In this document: one piece after another, positions 1 through 9,494 of the stretch
How the letters are laid out: every line of letters starts with the position of its first letter
Position numbering within the stretch: position 1 is the stretch's first letter
Assembly: GCA_026989475.1 (NCBI GenBank)
Contig: JALSJG010000240.1
Span: forward strand, 1-10,219
Length of the DNA stretch: 10,219 nucleotides
Origin: Thermaceae bacterium
GTDB lineage: Bacteria > Deinococcota > Deinococci > Deinococcales > Marinithermaceae
Reading direction: 5' to 3'
Made by a program: the position numbers and the translations under genes
Notes under the pieces: generated by a model
Seen by the model: only the letters and a program-made list of their open reading frames with translations
What the model was told of the DNA's origin: nothing
The model's database searches: none

Positions 1-122
<122 letters not shown>

Positions 123-175
123 AGCAAGAGGCTGCCGGGCCCGTGCTTTCAGGGTCTGCCTCACCCGATGGGCCT

Positions 176-207
176 GGCCCCGGCTTTGGCCGGGGCCCTT
201 TTCTTTT
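176..207 (+). terminator. Intrinsic terminator of the 16S rRNA unit
   Basis: A perfect 9-bp GC stem (176-184 with 189-197, four-base loop) is followed by a T-rich run (199-207, interrupted by one C). It ends the rRNA transcript about 80 nt after the mature 16S end, so 16S is not co-transcribed with carB by default. The 119-175 trailer may pair with the unseen 5' leader for processing; that cannot be tested here. Confidence 0.85.
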
Positions 208-222
208 GCATGGATATGCAAA
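205..222. promoter_or_regulatory. 18-bp ARG-box-like palindrome upstream of carB
   Basis: TTTGCATGGATATGCAAA has perfect 7-bp inverted arms around a 4-base centre. Length and symmetry match the ArgR operator (WNTGAATWWWWATTCANW). Four of 18 positions deviate: the symmetric A/T to C/G change giving TGCAT half-sites, and two G in the centre. It overlaps the putative carB -35 and shares T205-T207 with the rRNA terminator. ArgR repression of carbamoyl-phosphate synthase genes is established in enterobacteria. Applying it here is inference; another dimeric regulator is possible. Confidence 0.45.
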
Positions 223-235
223 GGTGGGTTAGCAT
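206..235 (+). promoter_or_regulatory. Putative carB promoter
   Basis: A TTGCAT -35-like element (206-211) lies 18 nt before TAGCAT (230-235), which matches 4 of 6 bases of the -10 consensus. A start near 242 would give a leader of about 30 nt. The elements are weak, but carB needs a promoter here because the rRNA terminator lies just upstream. The -35 sits inside the palindrome, as expected for repression. Confidence 0.4.
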
Positions 236-273
236 GGGCCCCGGCACGCCCCTGGGCGCGCCGTGGGAGGCTT

Positions 274-3364
<3,091 letters not shown>

Positions 3365-3366
<2 letters not shown>

Positions 3367-3393
3367 AAAAAGGCCGGGCAGGTGCCCGGCCTT
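3365..3393 (-). terminator. Intrinsic terminator of rplS
   Basis: On the minus strand a 10-bp perfect stem (3384-3393 with 3370-3379, four-base loop) is followed by TTTTTTT. The A-run on the plus strand includes part of the carB stop codon TAA (3364-3366). On the plus strand the hairpin is followed by CTTCGGCTTG, a poor U-tract, so it mainly serves the minus-strand gene; partial action on carB transcripts is possible. Confidence 0.85.
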
Positions 3394-3411
3394 CGGCTTG
3401 GGGGTGATCCC

Positions 3412-3825
3412 CTACCCCTCCTCCTTTGCCTCCGCCCCGGAAGCCTTGCCCGCGCCCCGGTTCATCCTGCGGAGGTCGGGCTTGATCCGGGCCGCCTTGC
3501 CCCGGCGCTCGCGCAGGTAGTAGAGCTTCGCCCGCCGCACCCGGCCGCGGAAGGTGACCTCGACCTTCTCGATGAGGGGCGAGTGCATGGGGAAGATCCG
3601 CTCCACCCCCACGCCGTGGGAGATCTTGCGCACGGTGAAGCTCGAGTTGAGGCCGTTTTTCTTGATCTTGATCACCGTGCCCTCGAAGGCCTGGAGCCGG
3701 GTGCGGTTCCCCTCCTTCACCTGGTAGACCACCCGCACCGCGTCCCCGGGGCGGAACTCGGGGAGGTCGGTGCGGTAGTGGGGCTTTTCCACCACTTTCA
3801 AAAGCGCGCCTTTGTTGATCCGCAT
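3412..3825 (-). CDS. rplS: 50S ribosomal protein L19
   Basis: The protein has 137 residues from the ATG at 3825. L19 lies at the subunit interface of the 50S particle and contributes to an inter-subunit bridge. Family-typical stretches are seen: RTDLPEFRPGDAVRVVYQV, EGNRTRLQAFEGTVI, FTVRKISHGVGVERIFP and SPLIEKV, then a basic RGRVRRAKLYYLRERRGKAAR segment split over the C-terminal part, and an Ala/Glu/Lys-rich tail. The frame stays open to an ATG at 3906, but 3825 is chosen because the family N-terminus is (M)NxGAL-like and because an ideal SD, AAGGAG (3832-3837), lies 6 nt before it. In many bacteria rplS follows rpsP-rimM-trmD; here it stands alone behind the slpA-like gene, isolated by terminators on both sides, with its own putative promoter and leader. 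Confidence 0.96.
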   Translation of the reverse strand: MRINKGALLKVVEKPHYRTDLPEFRPGDAVRVVYQVKEGNRTRLQAFEGTVIKIKKNGLNSSFTVRKISHGVGVERIFPMHSPLIEKVEVTFRGRVRRAKLYYLRERRGKAARIKPDLRRMNRGAGKASGAEAKEEG

Positions 3826-3845
3826 CGCGTTCTCCTTCCCAAGCG

Positions 3846-3884
3846 GAGCCATTGGCTCATTGGTCCCCCTGGCCCTCGGGCCAG
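3846..3884 (-). promoter_or_regulatory. rplS 5' leader with two hairpins
   Basis: Between the putative -10 and the rplS SD lie two inverted repeats. The first has 7-bp arms CTGGCCC/GGGCCAG (3869-3875 with 3878-3884; the outer six pairs form with a four-base loop). The second has 5-bp arms GAGCC/GGCTC (3846-3850 with 3854-3858), ending about 8 nt before the SD. Ribosomal-protein leaders for L19 are known in Firmicutes. Whether this is an autoregulatory leader is inference; it does not visibly match a motif I can reproduce. Confidence 0.4.
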
Positions 3885-3892
3885 CATCCACG

Positions 3893-3898
3893 AGTATA
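3893..3898 (-). promoter_or_regulatory. Putative -10 of the rplS promoter
   Basis: On the minus strand TATACT (5 of 6 to TATAAT) is preceded by GG. Seventeen nt upstream only TTCTTT is available as -35; it falls at the junction of the slpA terminator stem and T-tract. Transcription from about 3886 would give a ~60-nt leader. A local promoter is expected because a strong terminator separates rplS from the gene upstream. Confidence 0.45.
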
Positions 3899-3903
3899 CC
3901 TTT

Positions 3904-3947
3904 CATTCAAAAGAAAAAGAAACCCCCGGGGCGGGCCCGGGGGTTTC
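3904..3947 (-). terminator. Intrinsic terminator of the slpA-like gene
   Basis: On the minus strand a perfect 12-bp stem GAAACCCCCGGG/CCCGGGGGTTTC (3936-3947 with 3919-3930, five-base loop) is followed by TTTTTCTTTTG. It begins 15 nt after the stop codon and is among the strongest terminators in the window, fitting a highly expressed surface-protein gene. Confidence 0.92.
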
Positions 3948-3962
3948 GGCATTCGACGCCGC

Positions 3963-6542
3963 CTAGAACTCCACCTCGTAGCGGATCCTGAAGGCGTCCG
4001 CGTAGTTGCCGGCGTTGTCCACGTAGCTGCCGAAGCTCGCGGTGAGGTCCCAGTAGGTCCAGGAGAGCTCGAAGCCGGTGAGGGTGCCACCCGCGCCGGG
4101 TGCGGTGGTGTAGAGCCAGTAGGTGCCGGCGTTCCAGGCCTTGTCGGCGTCGGCCGCGGCCGGGGTGAGGCTCAGGCCGGCCGAGCTGTAGCTGCCGTAC
4201 TGGGCCTTGAAGGTCGAGTGCGGGGCGAAGAGGAACTCGGCGAACTCGATCCCGGCGAACCACTTGGTCTCGGTGCCGGCGTAGCCGTTCGCGCCGCTCC
4301 GGGTCACGTAGCCGCCCATCAGGCTCGGCTTGAGCGGCAGGGCGAAGGGATCGGTCTCGACCTTGAAGCCGAACTTGGTGGCGCTATCGCCGGCCACCGG
4401 GGCCGAGTAGTAGCCGCCGAGGGCGAAGACGCTGAGCGGGCCGAACTTGGCGGTGTAGTCGGCGTAGACGTTGAGGCGGTCGTAGTCCTGCGTGCCGTAC
4501 TCGAAGGTGAGGTTCAGGTCCTTCACCGCCGCGTCGGGGGCGTCGCCCCAGTGGTGGAGCTGGGCGAGGATGCCGGTGTTCACGCTGCCGGGGGCCCAGT
4601 CCGTGCCGGCGCCCGGCTTCCAGCTCTGGGCGCCGGGGAAGGGGCTCTCCTGGGAGTAGGTCACCCGGGCGTGGAAGCCGGCGAGCCCGGTCGCGATCCG
4701 GTTGCCGTCGGCGTCCTTCCCGGCCTTGCCGAGGTCGGCCACGACCTCCCAGTAGGTGGTCGGGGTGCCGGCGATGGTGTAGCTCTGGTACTGGCCCTTC
4801 AGCCCGAGGAGGCCGAACCCGGTGCTCGCCGCGATCCCGAAGCCGTTCTGGTTGGCGGCGAAGGGGGCCGCGTTGTGCGCGTTGCTGGTAGCGACGTCGC
4901 CGTTCGCGGTGGTGGCCCCGGTGATCAACGCGATGTTCCGGTAGCTCGCCTCCAGCTCGATCGGCCCGAGGCCGGCCTTGGCGATCGCGTAGTAGCTGGT
5001 GGCGCCCGCCGCGTCGCTGAAGTACTCGCCCTCGAGGCCGAGCGGCCCGAGCTCGAGGCTCGCGTCGATGCCCCACACGGGGTTCGCGTAGCTATCCTGG
5101 GCGATGTAGCTCCCGCCGAGACCGAAGCCCTCCATGGGGCTCAGGGCCAGGCGGCCGGCGTAGAAGTAGTCGTATCCGGGCAGACCGTTGTTCCCGTAGG
5201 CGAAGGTCAGCTCCGCCCCCGCGGGCAGGCCGGTGAGGGTCGCCACCAGGCCGGGGCCGTAGGGGTTCTTGTCGTTGTCGAAGAGGTACTCGGTGAACTT
5301 GGCCTTGGTGGTCTGGCCGAAGACCAGGCTGAGCTGCTGCCCCTCGGCGACGGGGAGGGTGGTCTTCACGGCGTCCACCTGAAGCGAGGGACCCGTGATA
5401 ACCGGCGGGCTGGGCGGCTTGGTCCAGCTACCCGAGAGGCTGAACTGGAAGAGCTCCTCGTAGGTGTTCACCCCGTCGCCCTTGGAGGTGCCGGCGAGCT
5501 TGCCGGTCTGGAACTTCACGTTGAGGTTCGCGGTGGTTTGGCCGGGGATGGAGGTGAGCCACTCGGCGTTATCCACGACCTGCCCGTCCTTCGGGCTATC
5601 GGTATCGCCCGCGCTGAAGGCGCTGTCCTCGATGAAGCGGTCGATGTCGTAGCCGGCGAAGCCGCTCGCGTCGATCGCCTTGTATTCGAGGGTGAGCGAG
5701 CCGGAGATGGTGAAGGCGTTCCGCTCCAGGGTGCCGACCCGGTCCTCGAGCCCGGCGACCTTGCCGGCGAGCCCCGCGACGTCGCCGGAGAGGGCCTGGA
5801 CGTACTCGGTGAGCGCCTGGAGGTCGGAGGCCTTGGCCACGCCCTTGGGCTGGGCGCCCTTGACCGCGACCAGCTCCTTCTCCAGCGCGGCCACCCGGTC
5901 CTGCAGGCCGAGCACGTCCTGGTTCAGCATCACCGCGAGCTCGTTCAGGGCCTTGATGCTGTCGGCGTTGGCCTCGGCCAGGCCCTTCGCGGCGTCGGCC
6001 GCCGCCATCGCCTCCTCGGCCTTGGCCGCCGCGGCCTCGGCCTTAGCCGCCGCGGTATCGGCCGCCACCGCCGCCGCCTCGACCTTGGCCTCGAGCTCCT
6101 TGAGCGCGGCCATGTCCATCCCGGCGGGCTTCATCTTCTTGAGCTCGTCGATGGCCGCCTGGAGCCGGGCCACGTCGGCCTGGGTGGCGGCGTTGTCCTC
6201 GAGCGCCGAGACCCGCACGCCCAAGCTCGCGAGCTCGGCGGCGAGCTCCTGCACCGCGTTCCGGAGCGCGGCCAGGGTCTCCTCATCCGCCCCGGCCTGG
6301 AACTCGGCCCGGAGCCGCTCGAGGAGGCGGTAGATCAGAAGCGCCGCCTGGTAACGGGTGAGGAACTCGTTGCCGCGGTAGGTGCCATCCGGGAAGCCCA
6401 GGATGATCCCCTCATCCGCGAGCTGGTAGACGGCCTCCTCGGCCCAGTGGCCGGGGGGCACGTCGGAGAACTTGGCCGCCGGCGCCACGCTCAGGGCGAG
6501 CACGGCGAGCAGCCCTCCTGCGAGTAGCCCTGCCTTCTTCAT
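3963..6542 (-). CDS. slpA: SlpA-like S-layer/outer-membrane protein (SLH, coiled coil, beta-barrel)
   Basis: The 859-residue envelope protein has four regions. Residues 1-23 are a signal peptide (MKK, hydrophobic core, APAA end). Residues 24 to ~75 are one SLH domain (KFSDVPPGHWAEEAVYQL, then GFPDGTYRGNEFLTR), expected to bind the wall polymer. Residues ~85-275 are an Ala/Glu/Leu-rich coiled coil with an alanine-rich stretch at 150-187 and leucine-spaced heptads at 208-273. From ~278 a Gly/aromatic-rich part alternates short strands and loops and ends in RIRYEVEF, a terminal-Phe strand typical of outer-membrane barrels. This order matches the Thermus S-layer protein SlpA and the Deinococcus SlpA porin; it is shorter than the ~900-residue Thermus protein. 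An AAGGGGGTG SD (6552-6560) lies 9 nt before ATG 6542. It is transcribed divergently from glmS. The slpA symbol is by architecture, and pore function is inferred from homologues. Confidence 0.88.
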   Translation of the reverse strand: MKKAGLLAGGLLAVLALSVAPAAKFSDVPPGHWAEEAVYQLADEGIILGFPDGTYRGNEFLTRYQAALLIYRLLERLRAEFQAGADEETLAALRNAVQELAAELASLGVRVSALEDNAATQADVARLQAAIDELKKMKPAGMDMAALKELEAKVEAAAVAADTAAAKAEAAAAKAEEAMAAADAAKGLAEANADSIKALNELAVMLNQDVLGLQDRVAALEKELVAVKGAQPKGVAKASDLQALTEYVQALSGDVAGLAGKVAGLEDRVGTLERNAFTISGSLTLEYKAIDASGFAGYDIDRFIEDSAFSAGDTDSPKDGQVVDNAEWLTSIPGQTTANLNVKFQTGKLAGTSKGDGVNTYEELFQFSLSGSWTKPPSPPVITGPSLQVDAVKTTLPVAEGQQLSLVFGQTTKAKFTEYLFDNDKNPYGPGLVATLTGLPAGAELTFAYGNNGLPGYDYFYAGRLALSPMEGFGLGGSYIAQDSYANPVWGIDASLELGPLGLEGEYFSDAAGATSYYAIAKAGLGPIELEASYRNIALITGATTANGDVATSNAHNAAPFAANQNGFGIAASTGFGLLGLKGQYQSYTIAGTPTTYWEVVADLGKAGKDADGNRIATGLAGFHARVTYSQESPFPGAQSWKPGAGTDWAPGSVNTGILAQLHHWGDAPDAAVKDLNLTFEYGTQDYDRLNVYADYTAKFGPLSVFALGGYYSAPVAGDSATKFGFKVETDPFALPLKPSLMGGYVTRSGANGYAGTETKWFAGIEFAEFLFAPHSTFKAQYGSYSSAGLSLTPAAADADKAWNAGTYWLYTTAPGAGGTLTGFELSWTYWDLTASFGSYVDNAGNYADAFRIRYEVEF

Positions 6543-6550
6543 ACCTCTCT

Positions 6551-6621
6551 ACACCCCCTTCAGGTGTCGGGGGGTAGCCGCGGGGCGAGTTGCCGCGTTT
6601 CCTCTCCCGCGTCGCTACCCC
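6551..6621 (-). promoter_or_regulatory. Structured slpA 5' leader with SD-masking alternatives
   Basis: On the minus-strand RNA, GGGGTAGC (6614-6621) pairs with GCTACCCC (6571-6578), and the stem continues after a 2-nt bulge as CGCGGG/CCCGCG (6606-6611 with 6579-6584). This gives a 14-bp hairpin enclosing ~21 nt. The CCCC of its 3' arm can instead pair, as ACCCCC (6570-6575), with GGGGGT (6553-6558), which is the core of the SD. A third option, ACACC/GGTGT (6563-6567 with 6551-6555), also covers the SD. The alternatives suggest translational control, in line with reports that the Thermus slpA leader is long and regulatory. Switching itself is inference. Confidence 0.5.
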
Positions 6622-6684
6622 GTGCGGGCACGCCCAAAACCTTACCCAAACGTTTCAGCAAAGTCTCACGCGTGCCCAAGGCCA

Positions 6685-6714
6685 ATGGTACGGGGGGAGC
6701 GCCGCCGGTGTCAA
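6685..6714 (-). promoter_or_regulatory. slpA-like gene promoter
   Basis: On the minus strand a perfect -35 TTGACA (6709-6714) stands 18 nt from TACCAT (6685-6690; 4 of 6 to TATAAT). A start near 6678 gives a leader of ~135 nt, close to the long leader known for Thermus slpA. This is the best promoter match in the window. Confidence 0.65.
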
Positions 6715-6726
6715 GAAAAATCGGGT

Positions 6727-6732
6727 TATATT
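6727..6732 (+). promoter_or_regulatory. Putative -10 of the glmS promoter
   Basis: TATATT matches 5 of 6 of the -10 consensus in an otherwise GC-rich region. No good -35 stands 17 nt upstream (GCCGGT, 6704-6709), where it would overlap the divergent slpA -35. A start near 6739 puts the first leader hairpin (6740-6756) at the very 5' end of the RNA, and the leader would be nearly 290 nt. Confidence 0.5.
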
Positions 6733-6739
6733 GGGCGCG

Positions 6740-6756
6740 CCGGAGCCGGGCTCCGG
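6740..6756 (+). other. 5'-terminal hairpin of the glmS leader
   Basis: A perfect 7-bp stem CCGGAGC/GCTCCGG (6740-6746 with 6750-6756) closes a three-base loop. It lies 20 nt before the predicted ribozyme cleavage site and would stay on the short 5' product. It may protect the 5' end; its role is inferred only from position. Confidence 0.5.
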
Positions 6757-6775
6757 TCCAAGGGGAACGGCGGGA

Positions 6776-6960
6776 AGCGCAGGGGGAGGCGTGGCCTCCT
6801 CACGAGGTGGCGGACCCCGAGAGGGGATTACCGGCCGCGCGCCGGGAAAGGTCGAGGGATTCCGCGGATGCCGCCAGGGCTGGCCCGGCCCTCCCGCCCC
6901 GGAAGGGAAGCCCGAGGGGAAAGCCGCCGCCGCGAGGCGGGGACAACCCGAGGGCAGGGC
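6776..6960 (+). ncRNA. Divergent glmS self-cleaving ribozyme/riboswitch
   Basis: The leader keeps glmS-ribozyme elements in the right order. Predicted cleavage site: A6776|G6777 in AGCGC. P1: GGAGGC/GCCTCC (6785-6790, 6794-6799). ACGAGG lies at 6802-6807. P2: TGGCGG/CCGCCA (6808-6813, 6871-6876). P2.1: GTC/GAT (6851-6853, 6867-6869) around GTCGAGGGATTCCGCGGATG (6851-6870). P2.2 pseudoknot: CGC/GCG (6778-6780, 6864-6866). P3: GGGC/GCCC (6877-6880, 6896-6899), followed by CGGAAG. P3.1 pseudoknot: GCCCT-CCC (6888-6895) with GGGcAGGGC (6952-6960, one bulged C). P4: CCGCC-GCGA-GGCGG (6927-6940), followed by GGACAA (6941-6946). In the family, glucosamine-6-phosphate triggers self-cleavage and lowers GlmS synthesis. 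Departures: A instead of C after AGCGC, CACGAGG instead of GACGAGG, and two extra hairpins at 6815-6845. Found by motif matching and hand folding only. Confidence 0.75.
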
Positions 6961-6989
6961 GAGCCCCCTTGGAAAGCGAAGACCAAGGC

Positions 6990-7021
6990 GGGCCGCGAAG
7001 CCGCTCGCGGCCCGGGGGAGG
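6990..7021 (+). promoter_or_regulatory. Hairpin abutting the glmS ribosome binding site
   Basis: A perfect 9-bp stem GGGCCGCGA/TCGCGGCCC (6990-6998 with 7005-7013) is followed without a gap by the SD GGGGGAGG (7014-7021), 4 nt before ATG 7026. It lies downstream of the ribozyme, so it stays on the 3' cleavage product. No U-tract follows, so it is not a terminator. It could insulate the RBS from upstream pairing or modulate initiation. Confidence 0.5.
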
Positions 7022-7025
7022 CGAG

Positions 7026-8834
<1,809 letters not shown>

Positions 8835-8839
8835 GGTAA

Positions 8840-9286
8840 GTGCTCTACACGCCGGATTTCCTGGACTTTTTGCGGGCGCTTGACCGGGAGGGGGCGCGCT
8901 ACCTCCTGATCGGGGGCTACGCCGTGGCCTTTCACGGCTACCCCCGGGCCACCAAGGACCTCGACCTCTGGATCGAGGCCAGCCCGGAAAACGCCGCCCG
9001 GGTGCTGGCGGCGATCCGGGATTTTTTTGGGGAAACCCTGGGCCTGGAGGAAGGCGACTTGCTCAGCCCGGGCGTCATCCAGCTCGGCTACGCCCCGAAC
9101 CGCATCGACCTGGTGATCCTGCCCGACGAGCCGCTTGCCTTCGGGGAGGCCTACGCGCGGGCGGAGGAAACCCGGGTGGAGGAGATCCCGGTGCGGGTGA
9201 TCGGCCTGGAAGACCTGCTCGCCTTAAAGAGGGCGTTCGGTCGGGCCCAGGACCGGGCCGACGTCGAGGCCCTGGAGGAGGAATGA
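8840..9286 (+). CDS. Nucleotidyltransferase-fold protein (AbiEii/DUF6036-like)
   Basis: This 148-residue protein starts at GTG 8840; its GAGG SD (8833-8836) overlaps the glmS stop, suggesting translational coupling. YLLIGGYAVAFHGYPRATKD (21-40) runs into LDLW, giving the GG...D-x-D pattern of minimal nucleotidyltransferases (D40, D42). A likely third acid is D90 in NRIDLVI. The C-terminal LEDLLALKRAFGRAQDRADV (123-142) has the D-LxALK...R...D..D pattern of AbiEii/DUF6036-type proteins. The canonical GSxxxG is replaced by GGYAV, as is usual in that group. Substrate is unknown. Members of this fold include toxins of type IV toxin-antitoxin pairs, but also uncharacterised housekeeping-linked proteins. 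The ATGA overlap with the next small gene suggests a two-gene module. Family placement is from motif reading, and activity is inference. Confidence 0.75.
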   Translation: MLYTPDFLDFLRALDREGARYLLIGGYAVAFHGYPRATKDLDLWIEASPENAARVLAAIRDFFGETLGLEEGDLLSPGVIQLGYAPNRIDLVILPDEPLAFGEAYARAEETRVEEIPVRVIGLEDLLALKRAFGRAQDRADVEALEEE

Positions 9287-9489
9287 GGCGCGTGCGCCCG
9301 GTGGCCCGCAAGCGGGCGCTCTCGGCTTCCCGGAGGGGCGAGCGCTCGGAGTGGCTCCGGCTCTCCCCGCGCGAGCGCTTCTTGGCGGTGGAGGAGATGC
9401 GCCTTTTCTGGTGCCGCCGGCAGTCCCCGCCCTGCCAGCTCGGGAAGGTGGCGCCGGTGGCGAGAAAGCGCCCATTGAAAAAGGGCTAA
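9283..9489 (+). CDS. Small basic protein coupled to the nucleotidyltransferase
   Basis: This 68-residue protein overlaps the preceding gene by ATGA (9283-9286), with GGAGG at 9274-9278 inside the upstream gene, so it is probably translated by coupling. It is strongly basic. Residues 20-47 (ERSEWLRLSPRERFLAVEEM, then RLFWCRRQ) form a likely amphipathic helix pair resembling the W/Y-L-S/T-P-E-E-R...VE-LR motif of short proteins next to small nucleotidyltransferases. A short repeat flanks it: VARKRAL (7-13) and VARKRPL (59-65). Two cysteines (44, 51) are present. It could be the antitoxin or a regulatory partner of its neighbour; no function is proven. It ends inside the end of the convergent hydrolase gene (4-nt overlap). 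The coupling and motif favour a real gene; the C-terminal half after residue 48 is less convincing. Confidence 0.6.
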   Translation: MRRVRPVARKRALSASRRGERSEWLRLSPRERFLAVEEMRLFWCRRQSPPCQLGKVAPVARKRPLKKG

Positions 9490-9494
9490 CGCCC
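9478..9494 (-). terminator. Possible short terminator of the hydrolase gene
   Basis: On the minus strand GGGC-GTTA-GCCC (9491-9494 with 9483-9486) is followed by TTTTT (9478-9482). It straddles the hydrolase stop codon (9486-9488). The 4-bp stem is short, but the layout repeats the one at carB/rplS, where the minus-strand terminator also overlaps the end of the convergent plus-strand gene. Confidence 0.35.

Noticed and set aside
205..273. PyrR attenuator in front of carB
   Set aside because: The leader is only about 30 nt from the putative start, and no anti-terminator/terminator pair or PyrR-binding loop is visible.
3826..3906. N-terminal extension of L19 to the ATG at 3906
   Set aside because: Family N-terminus and an ideal SD place the start at 3825; the upstream ATG precedes the putative -10 and would encode leader hairpins.
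5991..6110. DNA tandem repeat in the alanine-rich stalk of the slpA-like gene
   Set aside because: The AAAKAE-like pattern is coiled-coil low complexity; no regular repeat unit is seen at the DNA level.
3852..6527. Very long plus-strand open frame (891 codons)
   Set aside because: It lies opposite the slpA-like gene. Its product is a Val/Gly/Glu/Ala-rich shadow with no domain, while the minus-strand frame has a signal peptide, an SLH domain and a terminator.
6815..6870. Alternative ribozyme core using CCCCGAGAGGGGATTACCGG
   Set aside because: It resembles the UCGAGA...UCGG segment superficially, but only the 6851-6870 segment is followed by the P2 partner CCGCCA and gives the P2.1/P2.2 pairings.
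6564..7025. N-terminal extension of GlmS
   Set aside because: The catalytic Cys must be residue 2 after the initiator Met; the upstream frame covers promoter and ribozyme-like sequence.
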